A DNA stretch of 64,000 nt from Canna indica (Eukaryota; Streptophyta; Magnoliopsida; Zingiberales; Cannaceae): assembly GCA_034359265.1 (NCBI GenBank), contig CP136892.1, positions 86,978,001 through 87,042,000 of the forward strand, given 5' to 3'. Shown piece by piece: positions 10,608 to 22,820 of this stretch. Position 1 is the stretch's first letter; the number at the start of each line of letters is the position of its first letter. The notes beneath the pieces are model-generated. The model made no database searches, had not been told where the DNA came from, and saw only the letters and a program-made list of their open reading frames with translations. The translations under genes and the position numbers were made by a program.

Positions 10608-12662
10608 TGTTACACCCCGCCTAAGTTTATCCCTAAAACATGGATCTCACCTAGGAAGAGCGCAACCTACAACTAAACCGCAAAAATACACCAAAATATC
10701 TCAACAGAAATAACTGAAATCATCATTTCAACTAAGAGTTCTCTACATAATGTTCAACATCAATCTAAAAACACTAAGAAAATATCTAAGCAGCGGATGA
10801 CGCCTCCTCCTCCAGGACTCTAGCTACCCAATTTTGACTACCGACATACCTGCAAATCTAAGGCAACAACAAACAATATTAGTGGAAAGCTGAGTAGGAG
10901 AATCAATATGACAACAATAAGGACAATAATCATGATGCGATGATACTGTCAAATGCAACAATAAATGACTCTGCAATAAAATGCAACATGTCAACAACAA
11001 CAAAACACCTATTCCTCTATCAACTATTGCAACTCATACCAATCAAGAGCGTAGTGGACAATTGGGTTTCCCCCGCACTCTCGCACCTCGAGAGTGGCAC
11101 CTCAAGCCCGCTCCAGCTAGAGATGCGACTATCTAAAAGATAGCCCGCCGACGTCTAACACCTCGACATCGCACACGAGCCCGCCAACGTGTAACAGTCA
11201 ACGCCGCACCTCATGTGAAAATTTCGTGATCACCGGTGTCACCGCCCATACACCTCGGGCAATAAATCAACTGTGTCCAGGCTTGCGCCCACAACGGTTA
11301 TAATGCAGTATGTCATCAACAATTGACCTACGATATTAACAATAATAACTGATACAACAATAAGCAGCATGATAGCTAGACCTCACCACATGACACACCA
11401 CAACTGATATACAATGCTAACAACAATAAATGTCACAACAACTATCAACTGAAGATGCAACCAGAGTAATTCATGTTAGCAAGTACAACTTATGACAACA
11501 CTAACAGTGTGCACAATGCATAGCATGATATCATACTCAATAATCATAAATGAATAACAACTAATCAGACTCATGCAATTATCAACATGGCATGTTCAAC
11601 AACATAATGCAACAGGAGATCAACGGATTTCAGAAGCAAACCAAGCAAATAGAGGCAAGGGGTAAAATCGTCAATTTACCCATTCAACATTCATCGGCTA
11701 CAACAGGAGTCAACTCGCACTTATCACAACTATCTATACTCTAAATCATCACCTAACATAGAATACCACTATCCTACATTATTTAATTATTTATCAACTG
11801 AATTAATAACTCATATCTACCAAATAACACCAAAACATAGAAAAGACCTACCAGATGACCTCTGATCAGAAATCCAACACCACCATCGCATTCAGAACAC
11901 GAAAACCTACAACTTTGGTATTCACCTCGACTCGATCCGACGACTCTACGATCAACTACAAAAATACCCTAATAATCTATAAATGAAACTCTATTTCATT
12001 TGATACAGCTCTCTTCTTAATTTACCCAATTATTAAATCAAAATAAACTCTCCCACTCGTCTCTTGCCCCCGACCTCTTGCGCCCAACGCCGCCTCCTCT
12101 CCTCTCGGGTCCACGCCGGGCGAACCTCCCGCCGCCGGCGACCATCCCAACGGACTCTCCAATCTCCCCTGCTGCCCCCGGCGCTGGTGAGACACTGGTC
12201 CTTCGCTGGAAAACATCGGGACAACAGCCGCACGACTGCTGCCAAGCGGCGGGCAGCAACACGATTGTCGTGGCTTGGCACTCACCGAGGTCGCATGGCT
12301 CGACACCACCGATTACGGCACTGTCGTCGTCGCCCGTCGGCCAACTCCACCGACCACTCATTTCTCTCAGTTCCTCTCTGATCCTCGTGTTGTTGCCGCT
12401 ACCGATGAACGAGAATAGAAAAATGAACCAACAAAGGAGAAGATAAAGACTCCTACCTCAAAACTCCTTCACCGGAGTCTTCTCAATGCCGACGCCTCAC
12501 TACGACCGCTGCAATTCCCTATCCGCCGCCGCTACAGGGTTCGGGAGAGAGAGAAAAGAATTAGAGGGGGATTAGGGTTAATTAAATAGGATTAAGCACT
12601 TTTGCGAAAAGACCCCTCTAATAAAAAATTACAATTAGGTCCTCCATTTTCAGGCTATAACA
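10608..12662 (+). mobile_element. solo-LTR-like element, 2055 bp, nested in the LINE
   Basis: The element begins TGTTACACCCC and ends GGCTATAACA. It is flanked by the 5-bp direct repeat GTACT at 10603-10607 and 12663-12667. Removing the element and one GTACT rejoins the LINE frame exactly (LVNST then ITSYSIYMFSM). It has no gag-pol. A GC-rich tract at about 12060-12370 gives spurious open frames on both strands. Its 3' half shares segments such as TTCACCTCGACTCGATCCGA with the larger LTRs at 32799 and 43432. A Ty3/gypsy origin is plausible but not shown. Confidence 0.82.
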
Positions 12663-13960
12663 GTACTATCACGAGCTACTCAATCTACATGTTTTCCATG
12701 TTCAAAGCTCCAAAATGGGTCCTAAAAAAGATTGACAGCCACCGTCGGAAATTTTTTGGGGTAGGTGCCGACTCGACGTCATGCCAAGGTCGTTGTTTAG
12801 TTAATTGGGATATCGCCAGTATGCCTCGCAAAGATGGTGGACTTGGAATTCTTAAAGTGCTAGAACATAATTTGGCTCGTTTGGGTTCTTGGCTTTGGAA
12901 ATTCATCACAAGATAGGATCTCCAATGGATTGATATCATAAAAGGGACATTGGGAGGAAGAGCAGCTTGGTTTGATAGCGGTCAGACACGACATGCGTCG
13001 CCAATTTGGAAGGGTATCCTACAACTCAACAACACATTCAGAGTAGGTCTCAAATACGAGGTCGGCAACGGTACTGATATTCAGCTTTGGAAAGAACCTT
13101 GGTGTGGAAGCACCACTTTGGCATAAAGTTTTCCACACCTTTTTCGCTTCGCCACTCAACCGCTTGTACACATTGTTAATGCTAGAACTTTGGACAATGA
13201 GGATAGATTTCAAGGTTGGAACATCAGTTTCACTACCTTCATAGATATCTCTCAGATACAGCAATTGGCAAGAATGCTTGATCATGTTAAAGATATTAGA
13301 GAGTTGATACAATATGCTGGAGATGGTCAAACACAATGATGTACACCACAAGGTCTCTCTACCAAATTTTGATATACAAGGGCCTAGAAGATAACATACA
13401 GCAGTTCATCTGGCAACGGAAACTACCACCTAAAATTGCCATCTATGGCTGGATTTGGAAGTGCAAGCGACTACCCTTGCGGAAGGTTCTGGCTAGCGAC
13501 GGGGTGATCTCCTCAACCACCAACTGCCTTTTCTGTGTCGGAAATGAAGAGACTCATGACCATGTCTTCTTCGACTATCATTACACTCAAACTGCTTGGC
13601 GCCTCTTTCTCGAACAGCTGGACATCCCCTTCTACCCTACTCATAGGTTTTTCTTCGATGAGGGGAATGCTCCACACTCTCAAGCTAACCTTAAGAAAGC
13701 AAGGGTCCTATTGGTGTGGAGTTGGTATATCTGGTATGAGAGATACCGAAGGTGCTTTGAGATGGTGCTATCTAACTCTGGATCCCTTGCTATCTCTATG
13801 TCGGTCTTCACCTGTAGCTCATCCATTCTGTAACTAGTCTCTTGTTCTTCTATATTTAGTTTTTCCTTTTCTTTCTTGAGGCCTCCCCTCACTTTACTCC
13901 CCCCCCCCTTTTGTATTCCCTCAACTCTCTTGATTGAATACAATTGCTCACTTTTTTAAA
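12663..13960 (+). pseudogene. LINE, 3' part with zinc-binding RT domain
   Basis: The LINE continues with YMFSMFKAPKWVLKKID, CLVNWDIASMPRKDGGLGI and a degraded stretch at about 12915-13335. A zf-RVT domain follows (about 13336-13720: LPPKIAIYGWIWKCK, CLFC and THDHVFFDY motifs, WYIWYERYRRCFE). The frame breaks several times (stops at 12914-12916 and 13123 and a shift near 13330). The 3' end is near 13955 at an A/T-rich tract that abuts the downstream flank of RLP C. The copy is dead. Confidence 0.82.
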
Positions 13961-14255
13961 AAAGTTTAAATTCAGCTGAAATTAAGTCGTTTATTAAGAG
14001 GCACATATAGATACACCATTTAATATGAAGTACAGGTACATATATACACCATCTACTTCCTCCGTTTACTAAGAAGTACACATACATGGAAAAATAAAGT
14101 AGTCTCAATGTAGCACAATAGCACACCACACAAATACACCATTTACAAGCATATATATTACAATAGAAAACCAAAAGGGACTTTTAGTTACATCTTCCAT
14201 CATTAGTTTGCATTGATCTTTGAGTTTCCTTGCATATATTATTGATTCATCAATC

Positions 14256-17111
14256 TCAATTCCTCTGTATCTTGATTGCCACGAGAACGTACAACTTTTT
14301 ATAGATATTGTCGATCATCTGAAAATAGTAGTACCTCCATGCACCCCCATATAGCAAAAAAACAAACACGCTCCAAAGTCCCACGAGAAATCCCAGTATG
14401 ACACTAAGGAAAAGCCATTTCGTTTCTGATCCTTCCTTTGCTTCTTCATCCTCAAGAAGTACATATGAGCAATTCTTTAAAATTGGAGGTCCGCAAAGAT
14501 AGGCATTCCCTATGTAAATGTATGGATCATCAAGTGTCTGTAGTTGGTTGCCTGATGGAATGCTTCCTGATAAGTTGTTGTATGACACATTGAAGTGGCT
14601 CAACTTAGTCAACGTGGACAAGCTTTGAGGAATAACGCCAGACAAATTGTTGAATGACAGATCTAGAGTCTCCACAGACAGAAGCTTCCCAATGGAGTCC
14701 GGAATTCTACCTTGCAAATTGTTTCCTGATAGATTTAATGTTTGAAGTGTCACGAGTTCTCCCAATTCTTCAGGAATCTCCCCTTTCATATTGTTGTTGG
14801 AAAGATCTATACTCTTCACAAGATCGAGGATACTAGAATATCCTAGTATTTGTCCTTTTGTAGAGAGAGTAATGTTTTCTTTTGGATAAACAATGAACCG
14901 CCAGAAGCTTGAAATTACATATCCAAACGGAGGAGAGTCATGTTTTAACGTGGAAATCATTTCACTGAAATTTCCAAAGGAGTGAGGTATCGACCCCGAT
15001 AATTGGTTATCGGCAAGGTCCAAAATGTGCAGATGTGCCAAATGTCCAAGTTGGGGAGGGATGTTGCCGGAGAATGAATTCGAGTGTAGCCGAAGGATGG
15101 CTAAATCTTGCAAGCGTTCCCCAATCCATGTTGGTATGCTTCCTAACAACTTGTTCTCTCCAAGATTTAGAGTAGTCAACCCACTACAGTGCTGCAATGA
15201 TGGCGGCAATTCCCCGGAGAGGCTATTATTGTTTAAGTTCAAATATTCTAAATTAGAACCCGTGACAGATCTGGGAATTCTTCCTATTAGATGGTTATTG
15301 CCCAAATTAACATAAAGGAGATTATCTAATGGTTGCCTACAAGAAGGGATTTTTCCGGAGATATAGTTGTTTGAGAGATCCAAGAAATGTAGGTTTACCA
15401 TATCACAAAAATTAGATGGCATGGTTCCACTGATATGATTATTTGAAAGAAACAAATATGTCAAGTTTTGTGTTGGTAGTGTTGGTGGTAGTGGCCCAGA
15501 TAAAGAATTACTAGACAAATCCAACATCTCTATGGAATTTGGCAAAGCTGGAAGTGGACCTTGGATCTGGTTAGTACTCGCTTTGAATATGATCAGCTCC
15601 TTCATTCCTTCCAAGGATATTGGTAAAGTCCCGTTTATCTTATTATAGGAGAGATCTAAAGCACCAAGGGAAGGCCATGAGTTCCATAACCAACTTGGTA
15701 GAGTACCATCAATGCTTGTATTTGACAAATCCAATTCTACAATGGATCTTTGCCACCGGAGCCATCTAGGAAAATGAGGTCCCAACTTACAAGAACCGAG
15801 ACCGATGCGTTTGAGTTGAAATGGAGGATGGTCCCCCATCTGGAAGGTCGACAGTGAGTTGTTGGACAAGTACAATTCTTCTAATTTCGTTAGGTTGGCA
15901 AAATGAGATTCAAAGACATTACCCTCAAATAAGTTAGAAGAGAGATCAAGGTATCTTAAGTTGGAAAGTTTTCCAATATCAGTAGGTAGGGGACCTTTAA
16001 GGATATTATGACTAAGGCCGAGATATGTGAGATTATTCATCCGCAGTAGCCATTTAGGAATACCATATGCTCTCAAATTATTATCGCTAAAAACAAGATC
16101 CCTCAAACTAAGTAGGCTTCCTATTGATCTGGACATGGACAGAGTATCCCCTCCCAACTCATTATCCGAAAGAATGAGGGTCGAAAGGGACGTCAAATTC
16201 CCTATCTCAGGTGGTATTTTGCCGTAAAATTCAGAATTACTGAGTCTAAGATATGAGAGGGCGCCAAGTTCCCATAGCCAACTGGGTAATGTTGAGTTGA
16301 AATAATTCCCACGAAGATTCAGAGTTGTAAGGGCTGTGAGGTTAATGGCGTATGAAAGGGAGAAAGATATATTGGTAAGACCACAATGTCCTAAATGCAA
16401 TTCCTCTAGGGAAGGTATCATGTTGATTGCTTGTACCCAACTGTTCGAGGATGTACTAAGATTCACATCTATCATGCTGAGGTATCTCAAAGAAGAGAGA
16501 CGCGGTAGCCACGTCTCCAGATTATCGGATCTGGTAAATAGGTAATCTGTGATGGAATTTATAAAATCTGAGCTTAGATCAAGATAGCGTAGGGTTGACA
16601 AGTTGCCAATCTGGGGAGGAATTGTCCCGCCGAAATTTGACCCGGAAAGATCTAGATATTTCAACCTACTAAAAGAGCCAACAAATTTTGGAATTTGCTT
16701 CCCTCCAAAGTCATTGCCGCTGAGGTTGAGGCTACGCAAATGAGTTAAAGAGAGCAATGATGAACTCAGGATCTTACCCTCTAAAGGCCTCCATTTATCC
16801 CGATAGTTGTAATTCTGGAGGTTGAGCTCCACCACATGTGCACGGCCAGTTCTGTTGTCGCACACCACGCCGCTCCATCTACAACAGTCCACTAGGTTTT
16901 GCCAAGAGAACAAGCGGTAGGTGGGATCTTCGACACCGGCTTTGAAGACGAGAAGTGCATCCCTCTCTACTTCCATGCACCCTTCCTTTGTCGTCCATGT
17001 TGTCGTCCTCCTTGTTGCCATGGATGAGGTTGTGCCTCCATCTCCAAGGAGGCAAACAATTAGCAAGATAAGGTAGTAGTGCAGCAAAGCCGTCGCTGAA
17101 TGGCTTGCCAT
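14256..17111 (-). CDS. RLP C: intact LRR receptor-like protein, EIX/Cf type
   Basis: This 951-residue intronless frame starts with a signal peptide (MASHSATALL, then a leucine-rich core to about residue 24). A threonine-rich linker leads to the LRR N-cap (C45, paired C76-C77, C84). About 28 LRRs follow, with an island near 717-770 (KENITLSTKGQ), four final LRRs and a C-cap. The transmembrane helix (about 899-921) has GFLVG, and the tail is 30 residues long and aromatic. No kinase is present. The start is chosen because it gives a clean signal peptide and is conserved in D, F and G. It is the best-preserved member of the C/D pair. By family knowledge it should be a plasma-membrane immune-type receptor that needs a SOBIR1-like kinase. 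The specificity is unknown. Confidence 0.94.
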   Translation of the reverse strand: MASHSATALLHYYLILLIVCLLGDGGTTSSMATRRTTTWTTKEGCMEVERDALLVFKAGVEDPTYRLFSWQNLVDCCRWSGVVCDNRTGRAHVVELNLQNYNYRDKWRPLEGKILSSSLLSLTHLRSLNLSGNDFGGKQIPKFVGSFSRLKYLDLSGSNFGGTIPPQIGNLSTLRYLDLSSDFINSITDYLFTRSDNLETWLPRLSSLRYLSMIDVNLSTSSNSWVQAINMIPSLEELHLGHCGLTNISFSLSYAINLTALTTLNLRGNYFNSTLPSWLWELGALSYLRLSNSEFYGKIPPEIGNLTSLSTLILSDNELGGDTLSMSRSIGSLLSLRDLVFSDNNLRAYGIPKWLLRMNNLTYLGLSHNILKGPLPTDIGKLSNLRYLDLSSNLFEGNVFESHFANLTKLEELYLSNNSLSTFQMGDHPPFQLKRIGLGSCKLGPHFPRWLRWQRSIVELDLSNTSIDGTLPSWLWNSWPSLGALDLSYNKINGTLPISLEGMKELIIFKASTNQIQGPLPALPNSIEMLDLSSNSLSGPLPPTLPTQNLTYLFLSNNHISGTMPSNFCDMVNLHFLDLSNNYISGKIPSCRQPLDNLLYVNLGNNHLIGRIPRSVTGSNLEYLNLNNNSLSGELPPSLQHCSGLTTLNLGENKLLGSIPTWIGERLQDLAILRLHSNSFSGNIPPQLGHLAHLHILDLADNQLSGSIPHSFGNFSEMISTLKHDSPPFGYVISSFWRFIVYPKENITLSTKGQILGYSSILDLVKSIDLSNNNMKGEIPEELGELVTLQTLNLSGNNLQGRIPDSIGKLLSVETLDLSFNNLSGVIPQSLSTLTKLSHFNVSYNNLSGSIPSGNQLQTLDDPYIYIGNAYLCGPPILKNCSYVLLEDEEAKEGSETKWLFLSVILGFLVGLWSVFVFLLYGGAWRYYYFQMIDNIYKKLYVLVAIKIQRN

Positions 17112-17212
17112 ACTAATTAATTCACAGGTAAAATATACAACCTTCAGTCATGAATTTATAATCAATTGTGGATGCCGAACAATGCTTCTGTGGTGGTAGG
17201 TATTGAAACAAG

Positions 17213-17222
17213 TAATATAAAT
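17213..17222 (-). promoter_or_regulatory. conserved TATA-like motif upstream of RLP C (also D, F, G)
   Basis: The plus strand reads AATATAAATT, so the minus strand has ATTTATATT, about 105 bp before the ATG. The same motif stands in the same place before D (27281-27289), F (41187-41195) and G (62777-62785), within an otherwise conserved 150-bp leader. Conservation and spacing fit a core promoter, but no start site can be proved. Confidence 0.4.
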
Positions 17223-17249
17223 TGAATTCAAAATTCCGGAGGAGTCATA

Positions 17250-17324
17250 GTTTGACAAAATTTACGATGAAATTTACGTGCAAATTGTAGTTACTGATGC
17301 TCAATTTATAAGAAAATGGTGTCC
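17250..17324 (+). pseudogene. plus-strand relic of an RLP C-terminal tail upstream of gene C
   Basis: Read on the plus strand, the sequence translates as FDKIYDEIYVQIVVTDAQF, which closely follows the tail of RLP A (LIDKMFDEIYVQIVVTYARF). It lies head-on to gene C, just upstream of its promoter. Related relics occur before D (27340-27433) and F (41222-41295). It must descend from an RLP on the opposite strand whose body is lost. Confidence 0.75.
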
Positions 17325-17329
17325 AATAA

Positions 17330-18280
17330 TAAATCTAATGTGGTGAAGACAATTATAACTATCAATCAATTAATCACACTTCAATTCTTTCAATGTCACT
17401 TGTATAACTATCAATCAATTCTTTCAATTTATAATCAAATTGTACTTCCATAGTGCATACCTATTACGACCTTATTTGTATAACAATATATAATTATTTT
17501 TTCTTATAAATATATATACTCTTTTTCTATTCAAATATACATACTTTCTATAAATACACTCACTTCATTTGGAGTAACTATACTTAAAAGTGAATATACT
17601 AACGCAAGTATATATAAGATAAAGTGAGTATACTTGAATAGAAAATGAGTATACCTTCAATAAAAAGTGAATATATTTATGACGGTAGTCGTGCCAACAA
17701 TAAGGCGGTAGGTGAACATGCACATGCATGCATACATGAACTTTTGTTACGAGAAATACTCATTTTACTTGTCCAATTTATTCTTTTTATCTAAATCATT
17801 ATTGGAAAATGAATATATTCCTAAAGATATCTTTACATTAGTTTTTCTCCAAAAAATTAATTTTGCATCCAAAACAATATTGTATCCAACGTAGTTGAGA
17901 TTATGTCAGCTGTCTATATATCATATATAAACTAAAATATGTCGTATCCAATGTAGGTGATGATGTTATGATATATAAACTAAAATTCAAAGTCTATTAT
18001 TAATTTGTAATTCATGATCGGAGAATTAATACATTCTAGGATGGTCGTTTAAAAAAAATTTGAGGTTTTTGACTATGTGTCAATTTACTCGACCTAAAAT
18101 TCAAAGTCTTCTCTAATGACCACATGACCTATATATATATATGTCTTTATTTCAAAATATTTTATTTGACTACATGACAATTCAGCTCCACCATGCTAGT
18201 CCATATTTGATTTTTGGTTCTTTTCGAATTTTATACTATTATTTTTGTCCTACACTTTCTTAGGTGATCTACTTTGATGG
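17330..18280. other. gene-free AT-rich spacer
   Basis: AT-rich with repeated AGTATACTT/AAGTGAGTATAC-like motifs at about 17515-17680. No gene was recognised. Confidence 0.4.
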
Positions 18281-18830
18281 GAAGAAACGCTAGACTTGAT
18301 TAAAAAAAAATTTAAAAAAACTACCAAATTATACATGAAATGTATGTTGATTCTGCGAGTGGTATTGGGTTTGTCATTTGCTCTTATGATGGCTCTTGTC
18401 TTCAGACATGTTCCTTTTTCTCAATTCTACGGCGACTCCGCGCTGGTGTTAGAAGCCCTGACTGTTCAGGAAAGTCTAATATATGCTAATCAACATGTTT
18501 TTCCATATTTTGTCATTAAATCTTATTAGAAAGATCTTGATTTCAACTCTCAATGTTGAAATGTCTCCTCCTTGGGAAATCGACTCTTAGGTTTTTGATA
18601 TTTTGCTCCTAAGGGATCAATGTAATTGTCTTGGCTTTCTTATTTACTATCGGGAGAGTAACAAAGCTGCTCGATCATTGGATAGCAAATCGAGCTTGAA
18701 TTGGTAAGAATGGTTTGATTTGGTCCACTATTCGACCTCCTGAGCTAGATGACATTTTGTTAGCTGACTCTCTTGGTGCTGGCATTAGTCGCGCAATAGT
18801 ATAGTTCTCTTTTTCTTGGTTATATATATA
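18281..18830 (+). pseudogene. LINE RNase H-like (RVT_3) relic, copy 1
   Basis: Fragments read GIGFVI, then EALTVQESLIYANQHVF and an ESDSK-like motif, as in the RNase H domain at the end of plant LINEs. Frames shift repeatedly. Homologous relics lie upstream of F (41340-41709 plus 43164-43320) and G (62797-63245), so the insertion predates the gene duplications. Confidence 0.65.
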
Positions 18831-19209
18831 TATAAATAATGTATGTATGTTATTATTTAAGAATTAATTTCCTCCAAAAACTAATCAAAAGTGGAAAATT
18901 CATAGTGAGATTCTTATATTACTTTTTTTACTACATGACTTTTGCATGATTAAAGAGTGACTTGGATATCTTGTCATGGCCATTTGAGATGACACGTTAA
19001 CACCTAGCAGTTTGTGTTTATTAATTAAAAAGAAAAAGACAACAACATACAATTAACTAATTAAATGTTTTCACATCTAGTACACTTGATGTTACTCACA
19101 ATCGCATAAAAGAAGAGATAAGGAAGAAAATAACATAAGAATTTTAATGAGATTCAGTCGATGATGCTTAATTATGTCTTCGGGGCAAGAGTCGAGAGTA
19201 TTTTCATTA
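18831..19209. repeat. block X copy 1, left part
   Basis: The same spacer occurs at 43320-43431 plus 45517-46435 and at 63246-64000. It continues at 23416 after the CACTA element. No gene. Confidence 0.7.
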
Positions 19210-19227
19210 TAGTACTAGAAATTGAGT

Positions 19228-19470
19228 CTTCAGCAACGGCTATCAGTAACGGACGCTCAAGCCGTTGCTATTTGCAACGACATTCTTACGGCCGCTCAAG
19301 CCGTTGCAGATATGTTGTATCTGCAACGGTTTTCTAACAGACCAGTGAGCCATTGCTGATGATAACTTATCAGCAACAGCTTTCTAACGGACAAGTGAGT
19401 CGTTGCTGATGATAACTTATTAGCAACGGTTTTCTAACGGGCGAGTGAGCCGTTGCTGATAAGTTTATAT
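19228..19470. repeat. left subterminal repeats of the CACTA element
   Basis: At least six copies of a unit around AGCAACGGCT or AGCCGTTGCT in both orientations, linked by TTTCTAACGGAC(A/C)AGTGAG spacers. The matching right array is at about 23100-23400. Confidence 0.85.
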
Positions 19471-20530
19471 AGGTCGCAGATCGCGCTCACCCCTTCTTCC
19501 TCCCGCTGCTGCCGCCGCCTCCTCCTCCCGCCTCTCGCTGCCGACGCCGACGTCGCCGAGCTGCCGCTGCCGACGTTGTCGTCCGTCCTCGACCGTCGAT
19601 TTTAGGTAATCCTCGCCGCCCGGCCATCTCTTCCCGTTGCGGCCGACGGGAAATCCGACCGAAACCTTTTTTTAGGGTTTTGGCCGGCGGCGGATCTTGT
19701 ACAGTGTCCGGACACTGTACTCCGGCGCCGAAAATTATAAATTAATTTTTATTTATTTATTTGTTAATTAATTATTTAGATTAATTGTTTAATTTATTAG
19801 ATTAATTTTTAGTTTAATTTAGTTAGATTAATATTTAATAATGGTAGGTTAATTATTTAAATTAATGAAAATGATGTAGATTAATATTAATTAATTAGTT
19901 AAAATATTGTTAATTAGTCCAAAGTTGTCCTCAGTGGACTCGTGTCGGAATTGTCCACTTCGGCATTGTGCCGGAATCGTCCACTTCGGACGCGCGCCGG
20001 AATATTTCATTTTGGACTCCTGTCGGAATCGTCTAATTTGGACGCGTGTCGGAATTGTCCAATATGGACTCGAACTGACTCGAAACATTTAGAAAATAAT
20101 CATCCATCCGACGAGTTGATATGTTTCACGTACGCATCGACGAGTCGGATATGATTTAGCAAAACCTTAGATCCGTTCGGGGATTGTATGTTCGTGTAAA
20201 AGAAGTAGATGATCTTTTATACAACGTACAATTCTTGAATTGTCCCTGATTGGATAATTTGGGAATATAGTTATTTGTACTGCACTTACGTTTTTCTTTT
20301 AACTGTTAACTAATTATTCTAAATTTCGGCAGCATCTCTCTTGTTCTCCGATACGCGCCCAGATGATATGCGTATTTGGAGAACTGTAGGGAGATGCTGC
20401 CAAAATTTAGAATGAAGTTAGCGGTTAAAATAAGTACTTAGTGCAATATAAATAACATAAATCCCGAATGGAATATGACAATCTCACCTAAAGGCATTAA
20501 CCAAAGAAATTGTCATTGATTGACAGAATC

Positions 20531-21209
20531 ATGTCGGCTGATCGAAGTTGGATGTACCGACGTCTTGATAGTGGAGCTTTAACGAATGAGTTTCGATTAG
20601 GCATAACGTACTTCCTAAATTTCGCCTATTCGAATTAGAATTTCGTTAGCATCGGTGATCAAATCCGATGTCCGTGCCACATTTGTTTGAATGTACGATT
20701 TTTGGATCGGGAGACTGTCACTCTACATCTATATAGCAAAGAATTTGCACCAAGATATTTTCTATGGACTTGTCACGGGGAGTCACGTGAAGTCGGGACA
20801 TCGAATAATTCTGTCGTTCAGACATATGGTGAATCTTCCTCTGCTGGTGCTTCTTCATCTAGTCAATCTAATCCCTATAGAACTATGATACTTGATAGTC
20901 TTGGGGGTCAATTCTACCTGAATGATAATGTTTATCGGCCAGTTCTTCAGACATCTAGTCAATAAAGATAGAGGAAAAATTGATCCGATAGTAGGAGAAA
21001 ATGAGCTGATACCTGATATGACAGATGATTTCTATCAAGAAGATGATCCTCCTGCTGTAGATCGTATTATTCCAATACTCGATGATGCAGACACAACGTC
21101 AATTCAATTAGAAGTTGAATATGCTGATGATGACGATTATGAAATTGAGGAAGCTGGAGATGAAGAAGAGGAAGAATTCGAAGACTATTATTCAGATGAT
21201 GAGGAATAA
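20531..21209 (+). pseudogene. CACTA transposase remnant: Transpos_assoc domain plus acidic tail
   Basis: The frame opens with ATG at 20531 (MSADRSWMYRRLDSGALTNE), the usual start of the transposase-associated domain. A TAG near 20636 interrupts it. It continues with the zinc-binding IRCPCHICLN motif and ends near YFLWTCHGE, also typical. After 20965 a second frame (20922-21209) encodes a very acidic tail (DDDDYEIEEAGDEEEEEFE). The TNP2 catalytic region that should lie between is missing. Not functional. Confidence 0.75.
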
Positions 21210-21284
21210 TTGTAAAGTATATATTTTATTAAATATATCTCTACTATTTATACATTAATCTGATTATATGTCTATTCAACAGAT

Positions 21285-22820
21285 ATGTCTGGTCGTGGTT
21301 ATCGTCGCAGGAGAGCTTCGAAGTCTCCGATCGGTGAGACTCCAGCACTTACTCATGCTGCTGATCCTCCTGTTGCTGATCCTCATGCCGATGATACTGC
21401 CGAGGCTAGTACATCCAAACGCAGGCGGCCACGCGGGCCGAACAGGTGGCAACCTCTACCAGCCACAGAGTCACGTAGATTTATTAGCGTGATTGGGGAG
21501 CGGTAATATATCTTGAATTATGAATCATTACAAATTCATTATATCATAATATAATATTAAAATTTATTTTTATTGTGCAGGTTCGAGCAAGAAGAAGTGT
21601 CGAGGAGCATTTCTTCTACTATTCGATGATACATGCACGGGGCATGGCCTACGTGGTCTCACGTGCCTAGCGAGCACGTCGACATGTTATGGCGCGAGTT
21701 TGAGGCACATATTATTATTTTTTATACATGCATGATGATTAATATTGGTACTGATATTATTATTATGCAGGCTCGCTATACATGGGCTGAGGACTAGAGG
21801 CCCTTCATTTACGCTGCCTAGGAGACTATTTCCCGGGCAAGGTACAACGGGCAGCTGGGGCAGGCCCGGTCCCTGGCGATGGCACGAGCTGGGACTACTA
21901 ACATCGCGAAGACTCGGGGATACGGCTCCGATTGGATTACTCCGGATATATGGGACCAGCTCGTGGGAATATGGTCGACGGATCGATGGCAGGAGGTATC
22001 TAGGAATGCGGCTAGAAATCGCATGTCGGGGGGAGCAGCGCGTCACACCGGCGGCTCTATTGCATTTGCAGTGCACGCGAACCGTATGGTAAGTATACAT
22101 TTTAATTATATATTTTATTTGTTACTATGTGTACTAATTAATGTATTTGTTTTATAAATGTAGACGACAGTGTCGGATGACAGGACTGTCCAGCGACCCT
22201 CCCCGATGGCGGTGTTTGAGCGGACTCACCGTCGAGCACATGGGACGGGGGAGTACATCGACAACATCGTTGCATACATTATGGTAACTATATATTTGTT
22301 TAAATTATTCATTATATATTTATAATTTAAGTTTTATGATAAATATTAAACAAAAAATCAAACTCGAGTATGAGACCTACAGCCAGACGGTGGTGCAGCA
22401 TGGGGGCACCCCGAGGACTTTGACGCAACAACGTGGGTCGAGGCCGCAGGTGGCTGGGACCATGGCCGCGTATATGGCTTTGTAGATAGTGGTCATGCCC
22501 GAGCCGTGCTAGGGCCACTTGAGGCACCGACCCCTCCGGTCGCTGGTGAGCGGCCGTCCACCTCCAGATCCAGTTATGATCATAGTAGCAAAATAAGGAC
22601 TCTAGAGGAGACGATCGCGCGTCAGACTGAGATGATGGAGCGCCAGAGCCAGATGATGGCGGAGATGCATGTTATGCTACGCAACATGTCAGGTCATCCC
22701 GAAGCAGGCATCTCTTCGGCATCATATCATCTATCGTCCTCGAATCAGTCCACGCCGGTGTACACTCAAGCACTCCAGACCCCGCCATATGATCTAGGCC
22801 ATCCTCCATCGTCATTGTGA
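21285..22820 (+). pseudogene. TnpA-like gene of the CACTA element (Transposase_24 type)
   Basis: A multi-exon gene can be traced: an arginine-rich first exon (21285-21504, MSGRGYRRRRASKS), a central exon (about 21770-22087) with SRNAARNRMSGGAARHTGGS, the hallmark of the plant Ptta/En/Spm (Transposase_24) domain, a short exon at about 22165-22283, and a last exon (about 22365-22820) with a coiled coil (RQTEMMERQSQMMAEMH). GT and AG pairs bracket the gaps (for example GTAAGT at 22088). Stops near 21797, 21824 and 22483 suggest decay. This protein would bind the subterminal repeats. Confidence 0.7.
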
